Shown: piece after piece, positions 7,441-16,206 of the stretch
Numbering within the stretch: the first letter of the stretch is position 1
Layout of the letters: each line of letters starts with the position of its first letter
Origin: a bacterium
GTDB taxonomy: Bacteria > Patescibacteriota > Minisyncoccia > Moranbacterales > UBA2206
NCBI GenBank assembly: GCA_029567195.1
Contig: JAKQLJ010000027.1
Coordinates: 1-34,438 of the forward strand
Reading direction: 5' to 3'
DNA: 34,438 nt
Translations under genes and position numbers: made by a program
The notes under the pieces: model-generated
Databases searched by the model: none
What the model saw: the letters and a program-made list of their open reading frames with translations, nothing else
Told to the model about the DNA's origin: nothing

Positions 7441-8544
7441 CTATTTTTTATTCCATCTCAAATATGCTTCGATAAATCCTTCCAAATTACCGCCGAAAAC
7501 ATCCTCAACATTGGCCGTTTCGTGCTTGGTTCTGTGATCTTTTACTAGTTTATAGGGATGGATGACGTAGGAACGGATCTGGCTTCCCCATTCAGCACTG
7601 GCTTGTTCTCCTCTGATTTTCTTTTTTTCCGCTTCCTTTTCCTCCAGATATTTTTGATGGATTTTGGCGCGCAAAATTTTCATGGCCTGTTCCTTGTTTT
7701 GCAACTGACTTCTTTCATTCTGGCAAGTTACCACGGTATTCGTCGGAAGATGGGTTATTCTCACCGCACTGTCCGTCGTGTTGACGCTTTGCCCGCCGGC
7801 GCCGGAAGACCGGAAAACATCCACCCTGATATCCTGTGGTTTTATCTCCACTTCTTTTATCTCTTCAATTACCGGCAGAACCTCCACCAAAGCAAAAGAA
7901 GTCTGGCGCAAATTATCGGCGTTATATGGAGAAAGTCGCACCAGCCTATGCACTCCGGCCTCACTCTTCATTTTTCCATAGGCGTGAACGCCGGAAATTT
8001 CCAAAGTTGCATTTTTTATTCCCGCTTCCTGCCCTCTCGTTTCGTTTAAAATTTTGGCGCGAAATCCGCTTTTTTCCGCCCATTTTAGATACATTCCTAA
8101 AAGCATCTCCGACCAATCTTGGGCATCTGCTCCGCCAGCTCCGGAATAAATGGACAAAATGACATCGTTCCGGTCATAAACTTCTGAAAAAAGAGTTCTC
8201 GTCTCCAGCTGGTTTATTTTTTCCTCCAAACCCTTAATTTCCTTTTTTGTTTCTTCCATGGAAGCTTTGGCAAAAGAAGAATCCTCTTCCGCCAAATTCA
8301 ATGTTTCTTCCAAATCATTAATCTTATTTTCCGTTTCCTCTGCCTCCAAAAGTTCTTTTTTTGTTTCCTCCAGTTCTTGCATTATTCGGGAAGCCTTTTG
8401 ACTATCGTTCCAGAAATCGGATTTATTTGATGCTTTTTCCAGATTGGAAATTACTTTTCTTTTTTCTTCCATCCCAAACATACTCCGAATATCCGAAGCC
8501 TTCTTTTTGAGTTCATCTAATTTATCTCTTAATTCTTTTATCAT
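7441..8544 (-). CDS. prfB: Peptide chain release factor 2
   Basis: SGAGGQSVNTTDSAVRITHLPT; uninterrupted frame; SPY at the discriminator tripeptide position. Confidence 0.93.
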   Translation of the reverse strand: MIKELRDKLDELKKKASDIRSMFGMEEKRKVISNLEKASNKSDFWNDSQKASRIMQELEETKKELLEAEETENKINDLEETLNLAEEDSSFAKASMEETKKEIKGLEEKINQLETRTLFSEVYDRNDVILSIYSGAGGADAQDWSEMLLGMYLKWAEKSGFRAKILNETRGQEAGIKNATLEISGVHAYGKMKSEAGVHRLVRLSPYNADNLRQTSFALVEVLPVIEEIKEVEIKPQDIRVDVFRSSGAGGQSVNTTDSAVRITHLPTNTVVTCQNERSQLQNKEQAMKILRAKIHQKYLEEKEAEKKKIRGEQASAEWGSQIRSYVIHPYKLVKDHRTKHETANVEDVFGGNLEGFIEAYLRWNKK

Positions 8545-8547
8545 TTT

Positions 8548-9309
8548 TTAATCAATAACCAACAGTCCGGCCATCAATCCCATCCCCAACACAAAAGCGG
8601 CTGTCTGCCAAAAGCCCTGTTTTACGGTATTATTTTTATGCAACTCCGGTATAAGATCGGTTCCGGCAATATAGATAAACCCTCCAGCTGCAAAAGGAAT
8701 GAGAAAATAAGTAATTTCATCAGCGCTAAAATTTATCACCAGGACAAAAACTGCTCCCAATATCGCCGTCATGGCCGTTAGGAAATTGAAAAGAAGCGCC
8801 TTAGCTTTGGAAAAACCGCCATAAATCAAAGAACCAAAATCTCCGATTTCCTGGGGAATTTCATGAAAAAATACCGCCAAAGTGGTGGCAATTCCCAGCG
8901 GAATGCTGACTAAAAAACTCGCCGCAATTACTATGCCATCTATAAAATTATGGACCATATCGCCAAAAAGAATAACATAGGAAAAAGGATGGGGATGTTC
9001 TTTGCAAGGTTCCAGATGACAATGGCGCCACCGGACAATTTTTTCCAAGATAAAGAAAGTCAAAATTCCCAATAATATGCAAAAAGAACTTTGTATGCTG
9101 TTTTCATTAATGTTGAAAGATTCAGGAATGAGATGAAAAAAAGCGTCTCCTAGAAGTGTTCCGGCAGAAAAACTCACCAAATAAACCAGCGAGTGATAAA
9201 GTTTGTTTTGATTTATAACTAACGTAAAAACACCCAAAAGAGAAATCAGGCTGACTGCAAAAACTGATATTAAAGTATAAGTCCAAACAGAAAACATTGA
9301 TAAAATCAT
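8548..9309 (-). CDS. ZIP family metal transporter
   Basis: SAGTLLGDAFFHLIPE, GDMVHNFIDGIVIAASF, VFFHEIPQEIGDFG motifs. Confidence 0.9.
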   Translation of the reverse strand: MILSMFSVWTYTLISVFAVSLISLLGVFTLVINQNKLYHSLVYLVSFSAGTLLGDAFFHLIPESFNINENSIQSSFCILLGILTFFILEKIVRWRHCHLEPCKEHPHPFSYVILFGDMVHNFIDGIVIAASFLVSIPLGIATTLAVFFHEIPQEIGDFGSLIYGGFSKAKALLFNFLTAMTAILGAVFVLVINFSADEITYFLIPFAAGGFIYIAGTDLIPELHKNNTVKQGFWQTAAFVLGMGLMAGLLVID

Positions 9310-9339
9310 TTACTAATTTATTTTTTCTGCCTCTCGGCT

Positions 9340-9879
9340 TCAAATATTTTTGTCCTTCGTTCCTATGATGCCTTGAATAAGCTCGATATGGCCAATTTCC
9401 ACCTGCATTAAGGCGCCAAAAAGTTTTCTGATATTATCTTCTGCGGCCTCTGAAGCGAATTTTTTATAAAGCGATGAGGCATGGTCTTCCAATTCTATGG
9501 TTTTTTGAAAATTCTCCAAGTCATCATCGCTGCACATTTCACTGCCTATTTCCGGCAAATCAATCCCTAAAATTTTTGTTGCGATAACGGCATGTTCCAA
9601 TTCCACTTTCGCCAGACGCTTATACATCTTATTTATCTTATATTTCGCCGCTTTTCCAGCCATACAATTATAAATAGCATTGGCCCGCATTTCAAGTTCG
9701 AGAGTTTCCATAAGATTTTTTCGGGAAATTTCGGAAAGTTCCGTTTTTTCACTCACTACCGGCCTTGCCTCATCCGCCGGTTTTATAAAATTATTTTTCG
9801 CTCCGCAAAAAGGACAATCGGACGGTTTTTCGGCCCCAATGTAGGCATCGCCGCAAATTTCGCAAATGTATAGGTTCAT
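9340..9879 (-). CDS. Rubrerythrin-like protein (N-terminal rubredoxin-like zinc/iron ribbon plus ferritin-like domain)
   Basis: YICEICGDAYIGAEKPSDCPFCGA, then helical E...EhxH motifs. Confidence 0.8.
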   Translation of the reverse strand: MNLYICEICGDAYIGAEKPSDCPFCGAKNNFIKPADEARPVVSEKTELSEISRKNLMETLELEMRANAIYNCMAGKAAKYKINKMYKRLAKVELEHAVIATKILGIDLPEIGSEMCSDDDLENFQKTIELEDHASSLYKKFASEAAEDNIRKLFGALMQVEIGHIELIQGIIGTKDKNI

Positions 9880-9913
9880 AAAATTTAATTAAACATGGTT
9901 AATTCATTATCTT

Positions 9914-11239
9914 TTAGCTATGGCTACTTTTTGATATTTTTTCTTTTTCCTCCGCAGATAAAAGAGGCGCCACTCTTTCCGCTTGTTTATTCACTAACTC
10001 CCGTTTGTTTTGTTCTTTCAAATAAATATTGGACATATCTTGGGGCTTCAATTCCGGAGAAACATCAAAGCTCCTGTTTTCAAAGTCTATGTTATAAATT
10101 AAAATGACCCTGTTTTCTGGGGTTAAAATGAACAATGGCAGTCCCGTTTCATGCGCCGATTTTAATTTGCTCCAGATTGAATCATAGCTGGTTTTTATAT
10201 TCCCTCTCTGATCATAATCATTTTTTAAGTTTGCTCTTGCTCCCGGCTCCTTAGGCAGATCGCCAAAAAACCATTTCAAATATATGCCGGATACTTCAGG
10301 ATTTTCAATCACCAACTCATTGTAATCGCACTGTTTTCTTTTATTTCCCCAGTGGTCAATTTTTATTTCAGCCGCTCCATTATCCTTGTTAATCGCCCTT
10401 TCAATTCCCTTGACGGACCTTACGTTTTCTCCGCCAACAATATGCCTATCCCTTAGGCCATAGGCAACGGTTCCAAGATCGCCTTCCGCTCCCGCCAATA
10501 CTTTTCCCTTGCCCAAAAAAAGCCCGAATCCGCCAGGAGAAAAAGTCCAATCGTTAGTATCGGGCCTCAGAGAAGAAGCAGAAATAGTCGGAGAAAGGCC
10601 GGCAGTTATTTCAATTTGATCCTGAAATCCCAATTCCTTGGTGTTTACCGCCCGATTATTATCAGACGGCTTCCAATCTTCATCTATGATATCGTGAACA
10701 AAAAAACAATTATGTTTTTTAATTAAATTTTTCAAATCTCTGCCCTCGAACTCTTCTTTTTCCTCATCCGTTTTTTCTTTTTCGCCGTTCCTTAAAATTT
10801 CTTCTTCTTTTTTTAGCTTAGCTTGATTTTTAAGAATCAACCCATAAGCGGCAAACATCTCCTTGAAACGCGTCGTTTGCTCTTCTTTTCGCAAAAGAAG
10901 ATCTTTTTCTATTGCTAAATTTTTTTCCAATTCTCTGATTTTCTTATATTCCAAAAGTCTATTTATAAAATTCAACTTTTTGGACTCAATTTCTTCCGAA
11001 ATTGCTTCCACTCTCTCCTTTAGTTCTTTTTCCCCTCGCTTAGCTTCTTGATAGTCGCCTTTGGCAATTTCTCTTTCCACTTTGACTGCCTGTTCCTTTC
11101 CCGAAGAGTCAGAAAACATCGAAATGCTTCTTTTAATATTTTCCTCATTTTCACTTATTCTTCTGTGAGCATCCGATTTTTCACCCAATTCCTGTCTTTC
11201 TGATTTTCCCGGCGTTTGAGCAATTTCTGGCTTAAACAT
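9914..11239 (-). CDS. Uncharacterised 441-aa protein with coiled-coil N-terminal half
   Basis: Long ORF, charged helical N-terminus and globular C-terminal part (LFLGKGKVLAGAEGDLGTVAYGLRDR...YNELVIENPEVSGIYLKWF). Confidence 0.85.
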   Translation of the reverse strand: MFKPEIAQTPGKSERQELGEKSDAHRRISENEENIKRSISMFSDSSGKEQAVKVEREIAKGDYQEAKRGEKELKERVEAISEEIESKKLNFINRLLEYKKIRELEKNLAIEKDLLLRKEEQTTRFKEMFAAYGLILKNQAKLKKEEEILRNGEKEKTDEEKEEFEGRDLKNLIKKHNCFFVHDIIDEDWKPSDNNRAVNTKELGFQDQIEITAGLSPTISASSLRPDTNDWTFSPGGFGLFLGKGKVLAGAEGDLGTVAYGLRDRHIVGGENVRSVKGIERAINKDNGAAEIKIDHWGNKRKQCDYNELVIENPEVSGIYLKWFFGDLPKEPGARANLKNDYDQRGNIKTSYDSIWSKLKSAHETGLPLFILTPENRVILIYNIDFENRSFDVSPELKPQDMSNIYLKEQNKRELVNKQAERVAPLLSAEEKEKISKSSHS

Positions 11240-11279
11240 ATTGTTTTATTCTAAAATTTATCCTAATATAAATTAGTGC

Positions 11280-11326
11280 CATCCTAGCCCCGACGTAAAG
11301 TCGGGGTCCCGACCGAAGCGTCGGGA
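11280..11326. repeat. Paired hairpins upstream of tRNA-Thr
   Basis: ccccgacgtaaagtcgggg and tcccgaccgaagcgtcggga. Confidence 0.6.
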
Positions 11327-11338
11327 CTCAATTCACTT

Positions 11339-11411
11339 GCCCTCTTAGCTCAGCTGGTAGAGCAACGCATTCGTAACGCGTAGGTCGTCGGTTCGAATCC
11401 GACAGAGGGCT
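11339..11411 (+). tRNA. tRNA-Thr (anticodon CGT)
   Basis: GCCCTCT/AGAGGGC acceptor; anticodon loop TTCGTAA; GTCGG-TTCGAAT-CCGAC T arm. Confidence 0.93.
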
Positions 11412-11519
11412 CAGGCTTAGGCAGGCGGGGCAATGGTATTCCGCCAAAGGCGGATAAACTCCAGCCGTAGGTTACCAATTCCCTGTCGCCTATCTGCCTA
11501 CAGGCAGGCCTGTGGCGAA

Positions 11520-11535
11520 AATCCGACAGAAGGCT
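11520..11535 (+). repeat. Near-identical copy of the tRNA-Thr 3' end
   Basis: aatccgacagaaggct versus aatccgacagagggct (11396-11411), 15/16 identical. Confidence 0.75.
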
Positions 11536-11578
11536 TAAATATAAAAAGCTTTTTTTATTTTGGATAAGAAAACTATCT

Positions 11579-12481
11579 TTATTCCACTAAACTAGCCAAT
11601 CTTCTAAATTCCGCATCAACCATTTTCTGGATCTGCCCGATGACCGGTTTGTTTTTTTCACTGAATAAGTGCTTGAATCTTCCCTGGGTTTTCAAAAATT
11701 CCTCCACCGGTTTTGGTTTTTCTGTCGCCCAATTTATTTTATACTTTCCTTTTTCAATTTCATAAAGCGGCCAAAAATTGGTTTCAGTCGCCAATTTGGC
11801 AATACTCACAAACTGGGAAGTAGGAAATTTCCAATTATTGGTGCAGGGAGAAAAAACCAAAAGAAAAGTCGGGCCTTCCGTTTCCAAAGCCTTCCTGGCT
11901 TTTTTCTTGAGATCAGGAAGATATGCCACATTGGCCTGGGCGGCATACGGCACTCCATGAGCCGCGGCAATGTCCATCAGATTTTTCCTAACTTCCATTT
12001 TTCCGAATGACATTTTGCCGGAAGGTGTTGTTTCTGTTGCCGCGCCAAAAGGTGTGGCACTTGACCTCTGGTTGCCGGTGTTCATATACCCGCCATTGTC
12101 ATAACAGACATAAAGAAAATTATGTCCGCGCTCCAATGCTCCAGAAAGTGATTGAAAACCGATGTCATAAGTCCCGCCATCTCCGGCAAAGGTAACAAAT
12201 TTTATTTCTTTTTTAATTTTTCCTTTTTTCTTTAAAATTTTATACGCCCTTTCCACACCGGAAATAGTCGCCGCCGCATTTTCAAAAGCATTGTGTATAT
12301 AGGGCACTTTCCAGGCAGTGTAGGGATAGAGAGTGGAGGTTACTTCCAAACATCCGGTGGCATTGGAAATCACTACCGGCACATCCGATTCACCCAAAAT
12401 CGTCCGAACAATTGTCGGAAAAGCGCAACCGGCGCAAGCGCTGTGTCCGGAAGCTAAATTTTTTGTCAGTTCTTTGTTCAT
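11579..12481 (-). CDS. porB: 2-oxoacid (pyruvate):ferredoxin oxidoreductase, beta subunit
   Basis: GHSACAGCAFPTIVRTIL, thiamine-diphosphate motif FAGDGGTYDIGFQSLSGALERG; gene neighbourhood. Confidence 0.93.
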   Translation of the reverse strand: MNKELTKNLASGHSACAGCAFPTIVRTILGESDVPVVISNATGCLEVTSTLYPYTAWKVPYIHNAFENAAATISGVERAYKILKKKGKIKKEIKFVTFAGDGGTYDIGFQSLSGALERGHNFLYVCYDNGGYMNTGNQRSSATPFGAATETTPSGKMSFGKMEVRKNLMDIAAAHGVPYAAQANVAYLPDLKKKARKALETEGPTFLLVFSPCTNNWKFPTSQFVSIAKLATETNFWPLYEIEKGKYKINWATEKPKPVEEFLKTQGRFKHLFSEKNKPVIGQIQKMVDAEFRRLASLVE

Positions 12482-12511
12482 GAAATTCTTTACTAATTAT
12501 CAATATGCCAA

Positions 12512-13651
12512 TTAAAGCAGATAACCGCTTTGGTTGTCACCCTTAACCAGATCCATTATCTGTTTTTGAAAGGTATCCCGACCGCCCAGACCATAAACAA
12601 CACTTTTTACTTTTTTTCCTATGGAATGGGAAATCTCCGAAGCCAAAACTTGTTTCGTTCCAAAAGCCAAATTCCTGTCCAGGACAATTACTTCCTTGGT
12701 ATCCTTCAGCGCTTTTTTTACCTCTTCATAAGGAAACGGACGAAACAGACTGATTTCCAGAAGCCCGACTTTTTCTCCGTCTTCCCGCAACTTATCAATG
12801 GCATCTTTTATAGTGCCGCCAACCGAGCCCATGGCCACCAAAATCTTTTCAGCATCTTCCAGTTTATATTTCTCGATTTTTTTATACGACCTTCCGGAAA
12901 TATGCCCGTATTCTTCATAAATTTTTTCCAATTCTCCTTCAACCGTATCAAATGCATCTGACAGGTCTTTTCTAAATTCAAAATAGGAGTTTTGAAGAGC
13001 CACCGGCCCGAAGGTTACCGGATTATCAATATCCAACAAATATTTTTCAGGGCTATATTCTCCGACAAATTTCTGAACCGCCTCTTTTTCCAAAATCTCC
13101 ATATTTTCCACCGAATGGGAAGTATTGAATCCGTCCATAATAACCATTACCGGCAATTTCACCTTTTCCGCCAATTTCATCCCCACTATTGTTTTATCAT
13201 AAACTTCCTGGGGAGTGGAACAAAAAATTTGCACCCAGCCGGAGTCGCGAGCTCCCATAACATCACTGTGATCGCCGTGAATATTAAGTGGCGCCGCCAA
13301 TGCTCTTGCCGACACCAGCATCAAAATTGGCCGCCTGAGACCGGAAGCGATATAAAGAATTTCGTTCATCAGCGCCAATCCCTGGGAGCTGGTGGCTGTT
13401 ACCGTTCTTGCGCCCGCCGCGCTCGATCCGACGCAAGCCGAAATGGCACTATGTTCCGATTCTACATGAATTACCTCCGTATCAACTTCTCCGTCGCTTT
13501 TGAACTTGGAGAAAACCTCGATTATCGGCGTTTGAGGCGTAATGGGATAGACCGCCATAACGTCGGGATTAATTTGTTTCAAAGCTTCCGCCGCCGCGTA
13601 TCCACCAGTAAGAGCTAACTTTTTTGAATTTTTCGTCATATTTTTATACAT
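12512..13651 (-). CDS. porA: 2-oxoacid (pyruvate):ferredoxin oxidoreductase, alpha subunit
   Basis: VMAVYPITPQTPIIE, TATSSQGLALMNEILYIASGLRRP; gene neighbourhood. Confidence 0.93.
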   Translation of the reverse strand: MYKNMTKNSKKLALTGGYAAAEALKQINPDVMAVYPITPQTPIIEVFSKFKSDGEVDTEVIHVESEHSAISACVGSSAAGARTVTATSSQGLALMNEILYIASGLRRPILMLVSARALAAPLNIHGDHSDVMGARDSGWVQIFCSTPQEVYDKTIVGMKLAEKVKLPVMVIMDGFNTSHSVENMEILEKEAVQKFVGEYSPEKYLLDIDNPVTFGPVALQNSYFEFRKDLSDAFDTVEGELEKIYEEYGHISGRSYKKIEKYKLEDAEKILVAMGSVGGTIKDAIDKLREDGEKVGLLEISLFRPFPYEEVKKALKDTKEVIVLDRNLAFGTKQVLASEISHSIGKKVKSVVYGLGGRDTFQKQIMDLVKGDNQSGYLL

Positions 13652-13652
13652 G

Positions 13653-13913
13653 CTACTTCTTCATAAATATGGCTTTTACCGGGCAAACTTCCGCACAGAC
13701 GCCGCAACCTTTGCAATATTCATAATCAATATCCGCCTTTGCTTTTTTTTGGCCTTGTCCTCTTTTCATTTCAATCGCCGCTTCCGGACAAAACGGAACA
13801 CAAGTGGCACAGCCAATGCATTTTTCTTTGTCCACTTCCGGTTTCATATACCGCCAATTGCCGGTTTTCGGAGCTTTTTTTATGTCGTGTTGTATGATTG
13901 CGCCTTCTTCCAT
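13653..13913 (-). CDS. porD: 2-oxoacid (pyruvate):ferredoxin oxidoreductase, delta (ferredoxin) subunit
   Basis: Two 4Fe-4S motifs CIGCATCVPFCP and CKGCGVCAEVCP. Confidence 0.93.
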   Translation of the reverse strand: MEEGAIIQHDIKKAPKTGNWRYMKPEVDKEKCIGCATCVPFCPEAAIEMKRGQGQKKAKADIDYEYCKGCGVCAEVCPVKAIFMKK

Positions 13914-13936
13914 GGTATTCTCTACTAATTACTAGT

Positions 13937-14509
13937 TTATACACTATCGTACGCTTTTTCGATCGCTGAAATATTTTTATCCGTTGCTTCCTTGCCTATT
14001 TTTGCTTCAAAAATATGCCTGAATTCCTCCACAACGCTTTCCAACTTTGTTATTTCCGTTACTTTGATAAATTTTCCCAGAATCACCGTGTTTGGCCGGG
14101 GCTGTCCCACTATTTCCATGGAAATTCTATTGGCATCCACCGGATAAATTTTCCCTTCAAATTTTATTATATTTTTTATTTCTTCAACAGTTTTTTTGCT
14201 GTTAATTATCAACGCTTCGTTCTTATCCAGACCTTCTGTCACAACGGTCCCGTCAAGAAGCGTTTCATCAAGAACCACCACCACATCAGGATCGGTCACC
14301 GGCTCATGGGTTCTGATTTCAGAATTTGAAATCCGAACATAAGTTTTGGTAGGTGCGCCGGATCTTTCCGGGCCAAAACTGGGAAAAGACTGGACAAACT
14401 TTCCTTCGACTAGAGCCGCCTGGGCAATAATTTCCGCCGCCGTTTTGGCTCCCTGCCCGCCGCGGGCAAAAAAGATTATTTCAAAAATTGTTTTATTGTG
14501 ATATTTCAT
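13937..14509 (-). CDS. porG: 2-oxoacid (pyruvate):ferredoxin oxidoreductase, gamma subunit
   Basis: IIFFARGGQGAKTAAEIIAQAAL...FGPERSGAPTKTYVRIS. Confidence 0.92.
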   Translation of the reverse strand: MKYHNKTIFEIIFFARGGQGAKTAAEIIAQAALVEGKFVQSFPSFGPERSGAPTKTYVRISNSEIRTHEPVTDPDVVVVLDETLLDGTVVTEGLDKNEALIINSKKTVEEIKNIIKFEGKIYPVDANRISMEIVGQPRPNTVILGKFIKVTEITKLESVVEEFRHIFEAKIGKEATDKNISAIEKAYDSV

Positions 14510-14607
14510 ACTTAAACATTATATCACATCAACAATAAGCGTTCAATATACTTTTTATATTTTTCTTTTCTTACTTTTATTTGGGAAAGAAAAGTAAGAA
14601 GATAATA

Positions 14608-14637
14608 CCAAAAAGAGCCCGCATCATGCAGGCTCTT
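14608..14637 (-). terminator. Rho-independent terminator after the thioredoxin-fold gene
   Basis: Minus strand gagcctgca-tga-tgcgggctc followed by TTTTT. Confidence 0.75.
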
Positions 14638-14655
14638 CTGAAGCTAAAAAGTATC

Positions 14656-15684
14656 TTATTTATTCAGCTGTTCATCAATTATTTTCTTGAACTGTTCAGC
14701 GCTGATGGCTCCTGTTTCAAACTGGTCGTTTATGAAAACCGCCGGTGTTCCAGAAATTCCGAATCCATCCGCCTCTTCTTTGGATCTATTAATTTTTTCC
14801 TGATATTTTTTGCTGTCAAGACACTGATTGAAATCAGCCGATTTCAGTCCCAACTGCTGGGCATATTCCTTGAATTTAGCCATATCTTTGGTATTTGACC
14901 AAGAAGCTTGATTTTGGTAAAGCCTGTCGCTGTATTCCCAGAATTTTCCCTGTTCCAAGGCACATTCAGCAGCCAAAGAAGCGTTTTCCGCTTGCGGATG
15001 AATATCCAACGGCAGATGTTTATAAACAAAAGCTACTTTATCTTTGTATTGGTTCATTGTCGTTCGAAGTGTCTGATAAAGAATTTTGCAATAAGGACAT
15101 TGGTAATCGGAAAAGACTGCCACAGTTACCTTGGAATCAGCAAGGCCAAAAGTAGCATCTCCCTCTTGGGCTTTGGGAAGTTCCAAATATTTGCCAGCCG
15201 GAAGACCCAACTCTTGAGTTTTTAGAACATAAAGGTTATCTTTTTTGTTGAATAATACTGAAGCCTGGAGATAAAAATCAGTTTTTTCGATATTTTCATT
15301 AAAAATAAAAGCAGGAAGCGTCTTTATGCCAAACTTGTCGATTAATTCCTTTCCTTTCACTGAATCATAAGTTACTTTTTCCGTGCTCACTGTTGGCAAC
15401 ACTCTTCTGAGCCAAACCAAAGGTTCGCTGATATCGCATTTTTCGCATGTGTCATCATTAATAATGGAAACTTCGACAGCTGGCTCGCCATAAGCCACCC
15501 AGGTTTTGCCATTGGCTTCAAAAATATCTGATTTATTCAGATTTTTTTGGGAATAACCGGCGCCTTTCATTATTTGGGCCACATCAACAAACAAACTGCC
15601 TAGAAAAAGGCCGGAAAGCAAAATAATAATGGAAATTAAATTTTTGACCTTCTTGCTTTCTTCAATTTTTTTATTTTCTTCCAT
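14656..15684 (-). CDS. Membrane-anchored protein with two thioredoxin-like domains (CEKC; DsbA-like CPYC)
   Basis: N-terminal TM; VSIINDDTCEKC and VAVFSDYQCPYCKILYQTLR...FGISGTPAVFINDQ. Confidence 0.85.
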   Translation of the reverse strand: MEENKKIEESKKVKNLISIIILLSGLFLGSLFVDVAQIMKGAGYSQKNLNKSDIFEANGKTWVAYGEPAVEVSIINDDTCEKCDISEPLVWLRRVLPTVSTEKVTYDSVKGKELIDKFGIKTLPAFIFNENIEKTDFYLQASVLFNKKDNLYVLKTQELGLPAGKYLELPKAQEGDATFGLADSKVTVAVFSDYQCPYCKILYQTLRTTMNQYKDKVAFVYKHLPLDIHPQAENASLAAECALEQGKFWEYSDRLYQNQASWSNTKDMAKFKEYAQQLGLKSADFNQCLDSKKYQEKINRSKEEADGFGISGTPAVFINDQFETGAISAEQFKKIIDEQLNK

Positions 15685-15713
15685 ATTGAAGTTTTAAATT
15701 AATTATTTATAAA

Positions 15714-16067
15714 TTATTGGGCGCTGTTTTCTTCTTGGGAATTTTCCGGATTGGTTTCCCCTCCTCCTTCAATCGCTCCGCTATTTTCCGCCTGATTTTC
15801 TGCTTCTTCCGCTTTTTTGTTTAAAATTTCCGCTTCCAACTGGTTGATATTGTAATCCTGACTCATTATTTTCATTTTGTAATCGTTAAAACCGATAGTC
15901 ACTCTCTTGGCCGCTTCGGTCTTAATGGCAATTCCTAAAAGTATTCCCAGAATAAAGAAAAGAACTAATTCGATATATAAATCCGTCTTTCTTTTTTTAG
16001 GATTGCCCTCTTCCACGTTTTCATTTTTAATTTCGGAAACCTGGGCATCTTTTATTTCTTCAACCAT
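15714..16067 (-). CDS. Hypothetical single-TM protein
   Basis: ORF with one hydrophobic segment LYIELVLFFILGILLGIAI; no recognised family. Confidence 0.65.
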   Translation of the reverse strand: MVEEIKDAQVSEIKNENVEEGNPKKRKTDLYIELVLFFILGILLGIAIKTEAAKRVTIGFNDYKMKIMSQDYNINQLEAEILNKKAEEAENQAENSGAIEGGGETNPENSQEENSAQ

Positions 16068-16206
16068 ATTTTTGAAATTTTATTAGTTTCTTATCTTGCT
16101 GATTATACCTTATCACAACGATTAAAATGCTTCAACTTGCAAAAATCGGCTATTATTGCATAATAACAGCTGCTCTTGGACAATCAAATGTTTATTTAAA
16201 AAGATA

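Noticed and set aside
12530-13618. Long plus-strand ORFs (143 aa, 208 aa) antisense to porA
   Set aside because: Coding signal is clearly on the minus strand; these are shadow ORFs.
14560-14603. Inverted repeat ttcttactttt / aaaagtaagaa as a terminator for porG or a regulatory site
   Set aside because: Purely A/T-rich 11-bp stem; the G/C-rich hairpin at 14608-14637 is a much better terminator.
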